Shown: piece by piece, positions 26,144 through 34,532 of the stretch
Numbering within the stretch: the stretch's first letter is position 1
Layout of the letters: each line of letters opens with the position of its first letter
Source of the DNA: Bacillota bacterium
Lineage (GTDB): Bacteria; Bacillota; Clostridia; Acetivibrionales; DSM-1351
Reading direction: 5' to 3'
NCBI GenBank assembly: GCA_023416275.1
Contig: JAEZIB010000068.1
Location: 1-35,997 of the forward strand
Length of the DNA: 35,997 bases
Position numbers and translations under genes: made by a program
Notes under the pieces: generated by a model
Databases searched by the model: none
Seen by the model: the letters and a program-made list of their open reading frames with translations, nothing else
Told to the model about the DNA's origin: nothing

Positions 26144-26197
26144 ATGAAACTTAACGTCTAATATTATTATATAATTTTTATGTACCAAAATATTAAT

Positions 26198-26226
26198 TTT
26201 CCAATTTAATAAAATAATGGTATAAT
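26198..26226 (+). promoter_or_regulatory. Probable walR promoter flanked by a long dyad
   Basis: TTTCCA (26198-26203), a 17-base spacer and TATAAT (26221-26226), about 70 bases before the walR start. An 11-base inverted repeat, TACCAAAATAT (26183-26193) and ATATTTTGGTA (26259-26269), brackets the promoter, one arm upstream of the -35 and the other in the leader. Confidence 0.6.
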
Positions 26227-26295
26227 TTATAGTACATTGTGAAAATATACCTATTATTATATTTTGGTATAAAATTTATTGTTAGGGGTGCTATA

Positions 26296-26988
26296 TTGAA
26301 TAAAAAAATATTAATTGTTGATGATGAGAAAAATATTGCCGACATTTTAAAGTTCAATTTGAAAAAAGAAGGTTATGAGACAATTGAAGCTTATGATGGT
26401 GAAGAGGCAATTAATTTAGCGTTGTCACAAAACCCAGATTTAATTCTACTAGATATAATGTTACCAAAAATGGATGGCTTTACAGTATGCAGAAAGTTAA
26501 GACAAACATTGTCGACACCAATTTTAATGCTTACGGCTAAAGAGGAAGAGGTTGACAAGGTGTTAGGGCTTGAGTTGGGTGCAGACGATTATATAACAAA
26601 GCCTTTTAGCCCAAGAGAGCTTATGGCTCGTGTTAAAGCTAATTTAAGAAGAACTACGCCCGGAGAGCAACTAAATGATGATAAACCTCACGTTAACAAA
26701 TATGGTGATTTGACTGTAGATATTGATAGATATGAGGTGAGGCGGGGAGATAAGGTTGTAGAGCTAACACTTCGTGAGTTCGAGCTTGTTAAGTTCTTAG
26801 CTTCACAGAAGGGGACAATTTTCTCGCGAGAGACGCTTCTTGAGAAGGTATGGGGTTACGAGTATTACGGAGATGTTAGAACTGTAGATGTTACAGTCAG
26901 AAGAGTTCGAGAGAAGCTTGAGGTGGATCCTGCAAATCCTCAATATATCATTACAAAGCGTGGGGTAGGATATTATTTTAATTTTTAG
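26296..26988 (+). CDS. walR: Response regulator WalR (YycF)
   Basis: A 230-residue OmpR/PhoB-type regulator of cell-wall metabolism. The receiver domain (~1-120) has the acidic pair in ILIVDDEKN, the phospho-acceptor D53 in LLDIMLPKMDGF, the Thr in MLTAKEEE and the Lys in YITKPFSPREL. The winged-helix domain (~130-230) contains LTLREFELVKFLA and VWGYEYYGDVRTVDVTVRRVREK, the YycF/PhoP-like recognition region. The start is TTG 26296 with AGGGGTG (26284-26290) 5 bases before; an in-frame GTG at 26239 has no ribosome site and would add an unconserved N-terminus. It pairs with walK downstream. WalR identity rests on both sequence and the walK-yycH-yycI-walJ context. Confidence 0.95.
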   Translation: MNKKILIVDDEKNIADILKFNLKKEGYETIEAYDGEEAINLALSQNPDLILLDIMLPKMDGFTVCRKLRQTLSTPILMLTAKEEEVDKVLGLELGADDYITKPFSPRELMARVKANLRRTTPGEQLNDDKPHVNKYGDLTVDIDRYEVRRGDKVVELTLREFELVKFLASQKGTIFSRETLLEKVWGYEYYGDVRTVDVTVRRVREKLEVDPANPQYIITKRGVGYYFNF

Positions 26989-26998
26989 TATAGGCGAG

Positions 26999-27037
26999 CA
27001 GTTCTATGATCGAACTTTATTAATCATAGAGCTTTTT
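26999..27037 (+). terminator. Terminator-like hairpin between walR and walK
   Basis: GTTCTATGAT (27001-27010) pairs with ATCATAGAGC (27023-27032, one G-T pair) around a 12-base loop, directly followed by TTTTT (27033-27037). It sits inside the walRK operon, so it probably acts as a partial terminator that sets more WalR than WalK, or as a processing or stability element. Confidence 0.65.
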
Positions 27038-27065
27038 GCATGTTCAAAAATAAAGAGGAGCTAAA

Positions 27066-28943
27066 ATGAGGTTTTGGAAAGACTTTTTAAAGCTGCTGCG
27101 GAGCTTGCAGTGGAAGCTTGTATATATTTTTATATCAATGTGTATAATTTTAGTTTGTGTAGTATATATAGGGATTAATTCCGGTCTTCAAACTATATAC
27201 TTTAAAAATTTTACAGAAAATATCGATAGCGGATATGAAAACTGGAAGGACTACAGAGGCATTACTGATTTAAATAAAGACAGATTAACAAATGATGTTT
27301 TATTAGACTATTTCAGTGGAAATAGCGATGAAAGATTTTTTGGAGTAAATCCTAAGTATCTTAATATTACTATTATTGATACATCTAAGAGAAACATTGC
27401 ATTTCCCGATGCAATAATTTATGCTTCTGATGAAAAGACATACCCCAATTATCCAGAGGAATACGGAAATCAACTCCTAGTAAAATCGATTAACCTTTCA
27501 ACAATATGGGCAGATGGTCAATTAAGCCATTCTGAGGAATTAGGACAGAACAAAGAGCTTATTAAAGCAAATTCTGAAAATCAATATTTTGAATATATTT
27601 TATTTCCAAAAGGCTCACAGGGGAATATTGTGTTTTATTTTACTTATCAGAAAGAAGCTTGGCAAGAAATTTTAGCAAAATTTAATACACTTATTTTTTA
27701 TTGTGCACTAGTTGCCGTTTTTTTGTCATTGGTTCTGGGATATTTGTTGTCAAAAACTATTACTAATCCAATTATAAATGTTATGCACAAGGCTGAAAAG
27801 GTTGCAGAGGGTGATTTTGACCAGCAATTGATTGTCAAGTCAGAGGATGAGATAGGAAATCTAACAAAGACCTTCAATTATATGGCACAGGAGTTAAAAA
27901 CCACTCTTTCAGAGATATCGAGTGAGAAGAACAAGGTCACAACTATATTGAATTATATGGCAGATGGTGTGTTAGCATTTAATCTTAAGGGGATTGCTAT
28001 TCACGTAAATCCTGCTGCTAGAAAATTGTTGGGTGAAGATATTGAAGACAAGTCCTTTGGAGAGTTTGCCAAAAATGTAGGTTTAGATATAAAGCTTGAA
28101 AATATTATCTATTTTGAGGAATCACCTGTAAGAGAGTCAGACACCATTATTAACGATATGTATGTCAAAGTATATTTTGCAGTATTTACTGATACAAATA
28201 GAAAGCCTGAAGGAGTTATTGTTGTACTGCACGATGTAACTGAACAGCAAAAGCTTGATAGTATGAGGCGTGAATTTGTTGCCAATGTTTCACATGAATT
28301 ACGAACACCTATAACATCTATAAAAAGTTATACAGAGACCTTGTTAGATGGTGCAGTCGAAGATCCGGAAACAACAGAGCATTTTTTAAGTGTAATAAAT
28401 ACCGAAGCTGATAGAATGACCAGATTAGTAAAGGATTTACTCCAATTATCAAGATTGGACAATCAGCAAATGAGCTGGAAAATAGAAAAGGTTTCAATTA
28501 ATGAAATGGTTAAAGATATTGTAAACAGAATGAAGCTTCAGGCAGTACAAAAAAATCAAAAACTTGAAAGCTATGTCATTGGAGATATACCAAACATAAA
28601 TGCTGATAAGGACAGATTAGAACAGGTAGTTGTTAATATTATTAGCAATGCACTTAAATACACGCCTGACGGGGGTATAATTACTGTATATGTGGGCAAA
28701 CTGATAAGCGATATTTATATAAAGGTTGCTGACACAGGTATTGGTATTCCAAAGGAATCTTTGGAATTAGTATTTGATAGATTTTATAGGGTGGATAAGG
28801 CTAGATCAAGAGATTTGGGAGGAACGGGGCTAGGCCTCTCTATTGCCAAGGAAATTGTTGAGGCTCAGGGAGGAACAATAAATATTACAAGCGAGGTTGG
28901 CAAGGGTACAGAAGTGACTGTAAGGTTACCTGTAAACTTGTAA
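27066..28943 (+). CDS. walK: Sensor histidine kinase WalK (YycG)
   Basis: A 625-residue membrane kinase. Helix one is at ~18-38, an extracellular sensor domain at ~40-205 and helix two at ~208-228. Then come HAMP (~229-281, SKTITNPIINVMHKAEKVAEG), PAS (~290-390), HisKA with phospho-acceptor H410 in FVANVSHELRTPITS, and HATPase_c with NIISNALKYTPDGG, VADTGIGIPKE and GGTGLGLSIAKEIV. This is the full YycG layout. AGAGGAG (27054-27060) precedes the ATG. It phosphorylates WalR; in Bacillus its activity is held back by the membrane proteins YycH and YycI, both of which are encoded downstream. Its last codon overlaps the first of the TGTAA half-sites described below. Confidence 0.95.
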   Translation: MRFWKDFLKLLRSLQWKLVYIFISMCIILVCVVYIGINSGLQTIYFKNFTENIDSGYENWKDYRGITDLNKDRLTNDVLLDYFSGNSDERFFGVNPKYLNITIIDTSKRNIAFPDAIIYASDEKTYPNYPEEYGNQLLVKSINLSTIWADGQLSHSEELGQNKELIKANSENQYFEYILFPKGSQGNIVFYFTYQKEAWQEILAKFNTLIFYCALVAVFLSLVLGYLLSKTITNPIINVMHKAEKVAEGDFDQQLIVKSEDEIGNLTKTFNYMAQELKTTLSEISSEKNKVTTILNYMADGVLAFNLKGIAIHVNPAARKLLGEDIEDKSFGEFAKNVGLDIKLENIIYFEESPVRESDTIINDMYVKVYFAVFTDTNRKPEGVIVVLHDVTEQQKLDSMRREFVANVSHELRTPITSIKSYTETLLDGAVEDPETTEHFLSVINTEADRMTRLVKDLLQLSRLDNQQMSWKIEKVSINEMVKDIVNRMKLQAVQKNQKLESYVIGDIPNINADKDRLEQVVVNIISNALKYTPDGGIITVYVGKLISDIYIKVADTGIGIPKESLELVFDRFYRVDKARSRDLGGTGLGLSIAKEIVEAQGGTINITSEVGKGTEVTVRLPVNL

Positions 28944-28977
28944 ATTTATTTTAAATACGATGTAATGGAATTGTAAC
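28939..28977 (+). promoter_or_regulatory. Four 11-bp-phased WalR-type half-sites after walK
   Basis: TGTAAA (28939), TTTAAA (28950), TGTAAT (28961) and TGTAAC (28972) start exactly 11 bases apart. The last two form a perfect TGTWAH-N5-TGTWAH WalR box, and only the second site deviates (one base). The final half-site overlaps the -35 of the promoter at 28971-28999. One further TGTAAA lies at 28931 out of phase. Direct autoregulation of the downstream wal genes by WalR is inferred. Confidence 0.6.
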
Positions 28978-28999
28978 AGAATTTATACTATACTATAAA
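28971..28999 (+). promoter_or_regulatory. Candidate WalR-controlled promoter inside the wal operon
   Basis: TTGTAA (28971-28976), a 17-base spacer and TATAAA (28994-28999); TATACT at 28984 is an alternative -10. The -35 is part of the WalR-type box. The 168-base gap between walK and the next start, unusual inside this operon, supports a promoter here. Confidence 0.5.
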
Positions 29000-29111
29000 T
29001 AGGGAGTTAGGATATTAGGTACAAGATGTTTTTGCAAAAAGTATGAAAGTTGCAGCGGTTAGATTTTTTTAGAAAAATGGTATAAGGATGTCTAGAATTG
29101 AGGTGAGTATC

Positions 29112-29558
29112 ATGAAATCCAAACTATTAACTTTTATTATAATTATTGCAGTTATGTTGCCATTATTTGTAGTTCCTACTCTAGCTTCTTCACAGGTAGT
29201 CGATATTTCAAGACCTGATGGGAATGAGATTGTAACTAAAGAGATTTTTTCGATATGTGGTGTTACTATTGAGGATGAAGCTTACATAGAGATTTTTTAC
29301 AAGGATAGAGAAACTGATTTATACAAGCCTCTTCAAACAACAGATGGAGATTATTCTTTTAAGGTTGGGAAGATTTTTAGTAAGGACATAGAGTTAAAGT
29401 ATATGGGCAAAAATGAAATAAAAGTCAAAGCGTATACATCGGCAACAAAAAATGATCCTCAAATAAACAAATATACAATTACGCGTGTTGAAGAGAAAAA
29501 GAAAGAAAATTGGTTAGAAAAGGCATTAAATTGGTTCACAGGCGATGAGACAAAATAA
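29112..29558 (+). CDS. Small secreted Ig-like protein of the wal operon, function unknown
   Basis: A 148-residue protein with a signal peptide at ~1-27 (LTFIIIIAVMLPLFVV, ending TLASS). One beta-rich domain follows at ~30-120: it opens with ISRPDGNEIVTKEIFSICG and has regularly spaced strands (AYIEIFYKDR, DYSFKVGKIF, NEIKVKAYT), like bacterial Ig-like domains of the Big_7 kind. It ends in a basic, coiled stretch and an amphipathic tail (KENWLEKALNWFTGD). GAGGTGAG (29100-29107) is 4 bases before ATG 29112; an ATG at 29088 has no usable site. Its stop overlaps the yycH start by one base, so the two are coupled. I do not recognise it as a standard wal-operon member. It could be an envelope sensor partner for WalK or YycH. 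Confidence 0.85.
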   Translation: MKSKLLTFIIIIAVMLPLFVVPTLASSQVVDISRPDGNEIVTKEIFSICGVTIEDEAYIEIFYKDRETDLYKPLQTTDGDYSFKVGKIFSKDIELKYMGKNEIKVKAYTSATKNDPQINKYTITRVEEKKKENWLEKALNWFTGDETK

Positions 29559-31045
29559 TGAATAATAAAAACAATGCTAATTTCTATTATGAAAAGTTTA
29601 AAGCTATTTTATTAATTTGCTTAATAATTCTTTGTATCGTTCAAATAGGATTTCTGTGGAGCAACCAATCCTACAGTTTTCCTATTTCTTTATTTTCAAA
29701 TCCTAATTTAAAAAGTAGTTCTCCAATTTCTATTGACGATTTAAAAGGAGAATATTTGTTACCATATCGTATAGCTATTTCTAAAGGCTTTGATGAGGAA
29801 CATTATGTTATTCCAAATGGTTCAAAAGAATATACTGTACTTTGGAATGGTGCCAAACAGTATATTGATCAGGCATTAGAGACTAAACCACAGAAGGTTC
29901 AGCCTTTTAATGAGGATGAATGGGGGACATTAGTAGCGAATAAACCATATACGTTTGAGTTCAAGACACAGATTCCTATTGAAATTATAAAATGGACATT
30001 AGATTTAGACGATACCAAAGCTGAGGGGTTATCATATATATATAAGCTTGTTATATGCCCAGATGATTCTGATAACGGCTATGCTGACACACTATATATA
30101 AGAGATGACAAAAATATATATACTTATGGAATAAAAAACATCAATAATAACAGTTTAAATTATAATGTTTTTAATGAAATTTATACATCCCAGAAAGCTA
30201 ATGTTAATTCCAAGAGCTATCAGATGGCAATTGAAAAGTATAGAAAATTTGATATTTCTAAAGATTTGATGAGTGTGTTTTCAGGCAAAAAGCGAGAAAG
30301 TTATCCTGATATAGTATGTGAGGCTATTAATGGCTTAGACAAAGAGGAATACACATATGATGATTTTTATGATATGGCATTAGATCTTTTTGGAAATGCT
30401 AGAATAGACTATGATTTTGACGTTGATGTAAATGGTGTAGTAGTATTTAAGAAAGCAGATGGTTTATATAGACTATATAAAAATTCTGTTCTTGAGTACA
30501 AGTATACAGGAAATCAACAAAATACTGGTGAATTAAATGTTTTGGAATCGTATAAAAAAGCACTTTCATACCTTTTAGAGCATAGAAGTCAGAATGATAT
30601 AATGTCAAATATAACTGTATACCTTAATTCTATTGATGTGAATCAAGGCTCATATATATTTAACTTTGACTATAGCATTTCGTTGGGAGAAGAAAAGGGA
30701 GAAACACCTATTTTGTTAAAAGACTATAAAATTAGTAATGAGAGCCAACTAAATAATAGCATTTCTATACAAGCATCCTCAAAAACGGTTTTAAGCTTTA
30801 AATGGTTAGCACTAAAGTTTAATGTTGGAAATGATATAGACAGCTACGAATGGAGCTTTGTAGATATGTACAGTAAAATGTATAATAACTACTCTGAACT
30901 GAAGAATGAATTTTCTGCAAAGGATTTTGGAATATATTATGTGGTTAATAAACCTCAAAGTCAGGAGTATCGAATAACTCCAAGTTTTGTTTTGTATACA
31001 AAGGATGGAACTTACGATATTTTAATGGAGGCAGATAGTAAATAA
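29558..31045 (+). CDS. yycH: WalK regulatory protein YycH (WalH)
   Basis: A 495-residue protein with a single N-terminal membrane helix (~15-36, AILLICLIILCIVQIGFLW) and a large extracellular part with mixed alpha/beta sequence. The start of the extracellular part (LLPYRIAISKGFDEEHYVIPNG) resembles the YycH family, and the protein occupies the YycH slot between walK and yycI. In Bacillus and Staphylococcus, YycH with YycI binds WalK through the membrane helices and modulates it. Sequence similarity is modest by eye, so the call leans on topology, length and order. Confidence 0.8.
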   Translation: MNNKNNANFYYEKFKAILLICLIILCIVQIGFLWSNQSYSFPISLFSNPNLKSSSPISIDDLKGEYLLPYRIAISKGFDEEHYVIPNGSKEYTVLWNGAKQYIDQALETKPQKVQPFNEDEWGTLVANKPYTFEFKTQIPIEIIKWTLDLDDTKAEGLSYIYKLVICPDDSDNGYADTLYIRDDKNIYTYGIKNINNNSLNYNVFNEIYTSQKANVNSKSYQMAIEKYRKFDISKDLMSVFSGKKRESYPDIVCEAINGLDKEEYTYDDFYDMALDLFGNARIDYDFDVDVNGVVVFKKADGLYRLYKNSVLEYKYTGNQQNTGELNVLESYKKALSYLLEHRSQNDIMSNITVYLNSIDVNQGSYIFNFDYSISLGEEKGETPILLKDYKISNESQLNNSISIQASSKTVLSFKWLALKFNVGNDIDSYEWSFVDMYSKMYNNYSELKNEFSAKDFGIYYVVNKPQSQEYRITPSFVLYTKDGTYDILMEADSK

Positions 31046-31069
31046 CATTTTTGGCGGGTGATAATATCT

Positions 31070-31912
31070 ATGGACTGGAAGAGAGCAAAGTCAATTTTAA
31101 TATCAGTTTTTATATTATTGAATATAGTTCTGGCTGTTACACTGTACAATGAGCTTAAAATGGATGATATTCCTCAGCAAACAATCATTAATACTCAAAA
31201 TATTTTAAGGCAGAATGGTATACATATTGAATGTCCTATACCAAAATATACGGGAAATGATTATACTCTAAAATATGAGGAGAAAGCTCTTGACGATAAA
31301 CAGGTAGCAGAGATATTACACATATTACTTGGTGATAATTATACAAAGGAATCTAGTAATTTATATAAAAAAGGTTCAAAGAGCTTAGTATTTTATGAGG
31401 GGTCGGGATTCCTGTTTATAGATACTGGAAATAGTTCATTAATTAAGGGAGATCTTAAGAATAATATAGATAAGTATTTGAAAGATTTATTTGAAAAGAT
31501 AGGTTTACCTTTTAACGAATTTAAGCAAGATGGTTATTATACTGATATTAAGAATGAAGAAAACGTAAGAATAACGTATAAAGGGCAGTACAAGGAATAT
31601 CCTGTATTTGATAATTATATTGATGTTGAGGTTAGTAATTTAAATATTAAAAGTATCAAATATCATTATAAAAAGCCCACTAGTATTACAATAAAAAAGG
31701 ATGTATTTGTTATTCCGTCATTTGAGATTTTAATAACCGAAATGACTAAGTATCCCGGAATAGATATAATCCAGGTGGATATGGGGTTTAAGGGGTATAC
31801 TAAAAATGACAAAAAAACTAAAACCTCATTTGAGGGCTTAGCTTGGAGAATAAAAACTACTAATGGTAATGAATACTTTTTTAATGCCAGAAATGGTACT
31901 TTGATTGAGTAA
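31070..31912 (+). CDS. yycI: WalK regulatory protein YycI (WalI)
   Basis: A 280-residue protein beginning MDWKRAKSILISVFILLNIVLA, the hallmark YycI start with one membrane helix, followed by an extracellular domain with two similar halves typical of the YycH/YycI fold (EKALDDKQVAEILHILLGDNY; later FEGLAWRIKTTNGNEYFFN as in PepSY-like ends). ATG 31070 is chosen over GTG 31058, which is part of the ribosome site GGCGGGTGAT. It acts with YycH on WalK. Confidence 0.87.
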   Translation: MDWKRAKSILISVFILLNIVLAVTLYNELKMDDIPQQTIINTQNILRQNGIHIECPIPKYTGNDYTLKYEEKALDDKQVAEILHILLGDNYTKESSNLYKKGSKSLVFYEGSGFLFIDTGNSSLIKGDLKNNIDKYLKDLFEKIGLPFNEFKQDGYYTDIKNEENVRITYKGQYKEYPVFDNYIDVEVSNLNIKSIKYHYKKPTSITIKKDVFVIPSFEILITEMTKYPGIDIIQVDMGFKGYTKNDKKTKTSFEGLAWRIKTTNGNEYFFNARNGTLIE

Positions 31913-31982
31913 AATAAAAACTTATTTAAAATTATATTAATAATTTTAGTAGTAGAATAATTTTAAACTAAGTGATATAATG

Positions 31983-32010
31983 TTGACTAATGCATAATGT
32001 TTAGCATAAA
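31983..32010 (+). promoter_or_regulatory. Weak candidate promoter before murA
   Basis: TTGACT (31983-31988), a 16-base spacer and CATAAA (32005-32010). A perfect TATAAT at 31976-31981 just upstream has no recognisable -35. murA may be read mainly from the wal operon. Confidence 0.3.
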
Positions 32011-32038
32011 AGATGTCTGAAGGTTGGTGTATGAGAGT

Positions 32039-33304
32039 TTGGAGAGGTTTGTTATTAATGGTCCATGTTCCTTGAGCGGAGAAGTTAACATTAGTGGAGC
32101 AAAAAATGCTGCAGTTGCTGTTTTACCAGCAGCTCTTATTGTAAATGGAATCAGCAGAATTGAAAATGTTCCTGATATTAAGGATGTCAGAGTATTATTA
32201 GATATACTGAGTAAATTAGGTGCCAAAATAACAAAGGAAGATGATAACACCGTTATTTGTGACACGCGTGAAGTGAATTGCTGGAAAGCTCCTTATGAGC
32301 TTGTAAAAAGCATGAGAGCTTCATATTATTTATTAGGAGCTCTGATTGCTAGATTTGGAAAAGCAGAAGTTTCATTGCCAGGTGGATGTGATTTTGGATT
32401 TAGACCAATTGATCAACACATCAAAGGGTTTGAGGCAATGGGTGCAATTGTTGAGATAGAACATGGTATAGTTAAAATTGATGCTTCAGAGCTTAAAGGT
32501 GCTCAAATATATTTAGACGTAGTAAGCGTAGGTGCGACAATCAACTTGATGCTTGCAGCTGTAAAGGCCAAAGGGCAGACTATTATTGAAAATTCAGCAA
32601 AAGAGCCCCATGTTGTTGATGTGGCAAATTTTTTGAATGCAATGGGTGCTAATATTAGAGGCGCAGGTACTGATGTTATTAAAATCAAAGGTGTTGACCA
32701 CTTAAAAGGTGGTGGCACACATTCAATTATACCTGACATGATTGAAGCAGGGACTTTTATGATAGCTGCTGCTGCAACCAGAGGGGATGTTGTAGTTAAA
32801 AACATTATTCCAAAGCATATGGAATCTCTAACTGCAAAGCTAATAGAAATGGGTGTTACTGTAATTGAGGATGAGGATTTTATTAGAGTTATAGGTGGAA
32901 ACAGAGTTAAAAATGTTAATATAATGACACTGCCTTACCCGGGATTTCCAACAGATCTTCAGCCACAGGTAACTGTATTACTTAATATGGCTGAGGGCGT
33001 AAGCACTATTACAGAAGGTGTTTGGGATTCTAGATTCCAGTACGCGGATGAGCTGAAGAGAATGGGTGCAAAGATAAAGGTTGAAGGAAGAATTGCTGTT
33101 ATTGATGGAGCAAATGTTTTATCAGGTGCACCGGTTAAAGCCACAGACCTCAGGGCCGGCGCAGCGATGGTTATGGCAGGTCTAGTTGCAAAAGGCTATA
33201 CAGAGGTTAGTAATATTAAGTATATAGACAGAGGCTATGAGAATTTTGTTCACAAGCTAAATACGCTTGGAGCTGATATTACTAGGATTTCAACTAACGA
33301 TTAA
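32039..33304 (+). CDS. murA: UDP-N-acetylglucosamine 1-carboxyvinyltransferase MurA
   Basis: A 421-residue cytosolic enzyme for the first committed step of peptidoglycan synthesis: transfer of enolpyruvate from PEP to UDP-GlcNAc. It starts MERFVINGPCSLSGEVNISGAKNA with the conserved Lys and Asn. The catalytic cysteine is C117 in PGGCDFGFRPIDQH. Further family blocks are AGTFMIAAAATRGDV, FPTDLQPQVTVL and DLRAGAAMVMAGLVAKG. The cysteine form implies fosfomycin sensitivity. TTG 32039 is the start that matches the family N-terminus, with AAGGTTGG about 10 bases before it; upstream in-frame TTG 32024 and GTG 32027 overlap that site. Confidence 0.95.
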   Translation: MERFVINGPCSLSGEVNISGAKNAAVAVLPAALIVNGISRIENVPDIKDVRVLLDILSKLGAKITKEDDNTVICDTREVNCWKAPYELVKSMRASYYLLGALIARFGKAEVSLPGGCDFGFRPIDQHIKGFEAMGAIVEIEHGIVKIDASELKGAQIYLDVVSVGATINLMLAAVKAKGQTIIENSAKEPHVVDVANFLNAMGANIRGAGTDVIKIKGVDHLKGGGTHSIIPDMIEAGTFMIAAAATRGDVVVKNIIPKHMESLTAKLIEMGVTVIEDEDFIRVIGGNRVKNVNIMTLPYPGFPTDLQPQVTVLLNMAEGVSTITEGVWDSRFQYADELKRMGAKIKVEGRIAVIDGANVLSGAPVKATDLRAGAAMVMAGLVAKGYTEVSNIKYIDRGYENFVHKLNTLGADITRISTND

Positions 33305-33329
33305 CTATGATAAATGGGGTTTATATTAA

Positions 33330-34121
33330 ATGGTGAAATTTTGCAGTTTGTTTAGTGGAAGTAGTGGAAATGCTTTGTTTATAGGGACAGAGACCACTAA
33401 ACTTCTAATAGATGCAGGGCTAAGTGGGAAGAGAATACTTGAAGCGCTTTGCTCCATTGGTGAAAATCCGGCGGAGTTGAGCGCTATATTAATTTCCCAT
33501 GAACATATAGACCATGTGAGGGGTGCTGGAATATTATCAAGAAAACAAGATATTCCAATATATGCGAATGAGTCCACGTGGTGTGCTATGGAATGTGGAC
33601 TTGGGCCTGTAAAGCTGGAAAACAGAGTTGCCTTTTCCACAGGAAAGGAATTTGAAATCGGAGATATTTCTATAAAACCATTTTCTATTCCTCATGATGC
33701 AGCTGAACCAGTAGGGTATAGCTTTTTTGTACAGGGAAAAAGAATAACTACTGCTACAGATATTGGGCATATGAACGACGAAATACTCTCTCATATTGAG
33801 GGAAATGATTTGCTTTTGCTTGAATCAAACCATGACATAGAAATGCTGAAAATGGGACCATATCCATGGCATTTAAAAAAGAGGATAATGGGTGACCATG
33901 GGCACTTATCAAATGAAAGCTGTGCAGAAGTAGTTGCATATCTGGCAGAAAAGGGTGGTAAACGCTTTATTTTGGGCCATTTAAGCAATGAGAATAACTT
34001 TCCTGAGCTAGCATATCAAACAACTATAAATGCCCTTAATGAGAGAAAAATTGCTGTGGGCTGTGATGTCACTGTTGAGGTGGCATTGCGTGACAGAGTG
34101 GGAAGTATGAATATATTATAG
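33330..34121 (+). CDS. walJ: Metallo-beta-lactamase-fold exonuclease-like protein WalJ (YycJ)
   Basis: A 263-residue MBL-fold protein. It opens FCSLFSGSSGNALFIGT, the YycJ signature, followed by the metal motif SHEHIDHVRGAG, then DIGHMND, the LLLLESNHDIEML block and LGHLSNENN. WalJ/YycJ is linked to coordinating cell-wall synthesis with replication and has reported nuclease activity in relatives. It has the usual place in the wal cluster, 25 bases after murA. No htrA gene lies between walJ and rlmH, unlike in Bacillus. Confidence 0.93.
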   Translation: MVKFCSLFSGSSGNALFIGTETTKLLIDAGLSGKRILEALCSIGENPAELSAILISHEHIDHVRGAGILSRKQDIPIYANESTWCAMECGLGPVKLENRVAFSTGKEFEIGDISIKPFSIPHDAAEPVGYSFFVQGKRITTATDIGHMNDEILSHIEGNDLLLLESNHDIEMLKMGPYPWHLKKRIMGDHGHLSNESCAEVVAYLAEKGGKRFILGHLSNENNFPELAYQTTINALNERKIAVGCDVTVEVALRDRVGSMNIL

Positions 34122-34532
34122 ACATATGTGTGTAATGCCGAATGCTGATTATCTTTATACACAGCATTAACATAGCTCTTATAACAAATTGGAAATGAAT
34201 TTTAAGGGGAATCGGTGTTTTGATTCCCTATTTTGATGCCTTGCGAAGGGTACTCCACTGAAAGCTTTAACAAATTTTGTGTCTAAATGGGGTGTGGAGG
34301 TAGCTTAAAAAAACTGTACCGTCACGATAGTTTCACCATTTTTATGTGCCGTATGTAGGCGTGGGAGGTTAGCTTGAAAAATGCGAAGTTTACAATTATG
34401 CATACATCGTTATCTTCGCATATCAAAAAGCTGCGAGCAGCTTTTTGTTGGTTTGAGAAAATCAAGCAATGACGATACACTTTTAAATTATTATTTGCGT
34501 TGATAGTGGTACCAAAGAAATGGAGGTATAGC
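34122..34532 (+). repeat. Gap before rlmH with triplicated start-site module and terminator
   Basis: The module GGAGGT-(0-3 bases)-AGCTT[AG]A occurs three times: 34296-34308, 34364-34378 and 34522-34537. The last is the real ribosome site and TTG start of rlmH. The second is followed by an open frame 34374-34472 (TTG start, 32 residues, MKNAKFTIM start), and the first by an in-frame stretch of 17 codons with TTA in place of TTG. The stretch may be decayed duplicates of a start region or tiny genes. Confidence 0.4.
34381..34447 (+). terminator. Double hairpin with intrinsic terminator before rlmH
   Basis: ATGCGAAG (34381-34388) pairs with CTTCGCAT (34414-34421). Immediately after, CAAAAAGCTG (34424-34433) pairs perfectly with CAGCTTTTTG (34438-34447) around a CGAG loop. 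The second hairpin is a classic terminator. It probably ends the wal/murA/walJ transcript or attenuates rlmH. Confidence 0.7.

Noticed and set aside
31976..31981. Perfect TATAAT before murA
   Set aside because: No -35-like hexamer lies 16-18 bases upstream (TAGAAT at best).
34240..34330. T-box leader before rlmH
   Set aside because: GGGTACTCCAC and GTACCG resemble fragments of a T-box, but the conserved T-box sequence and specifier arrangement are missing and rlmH is not a T-box target.
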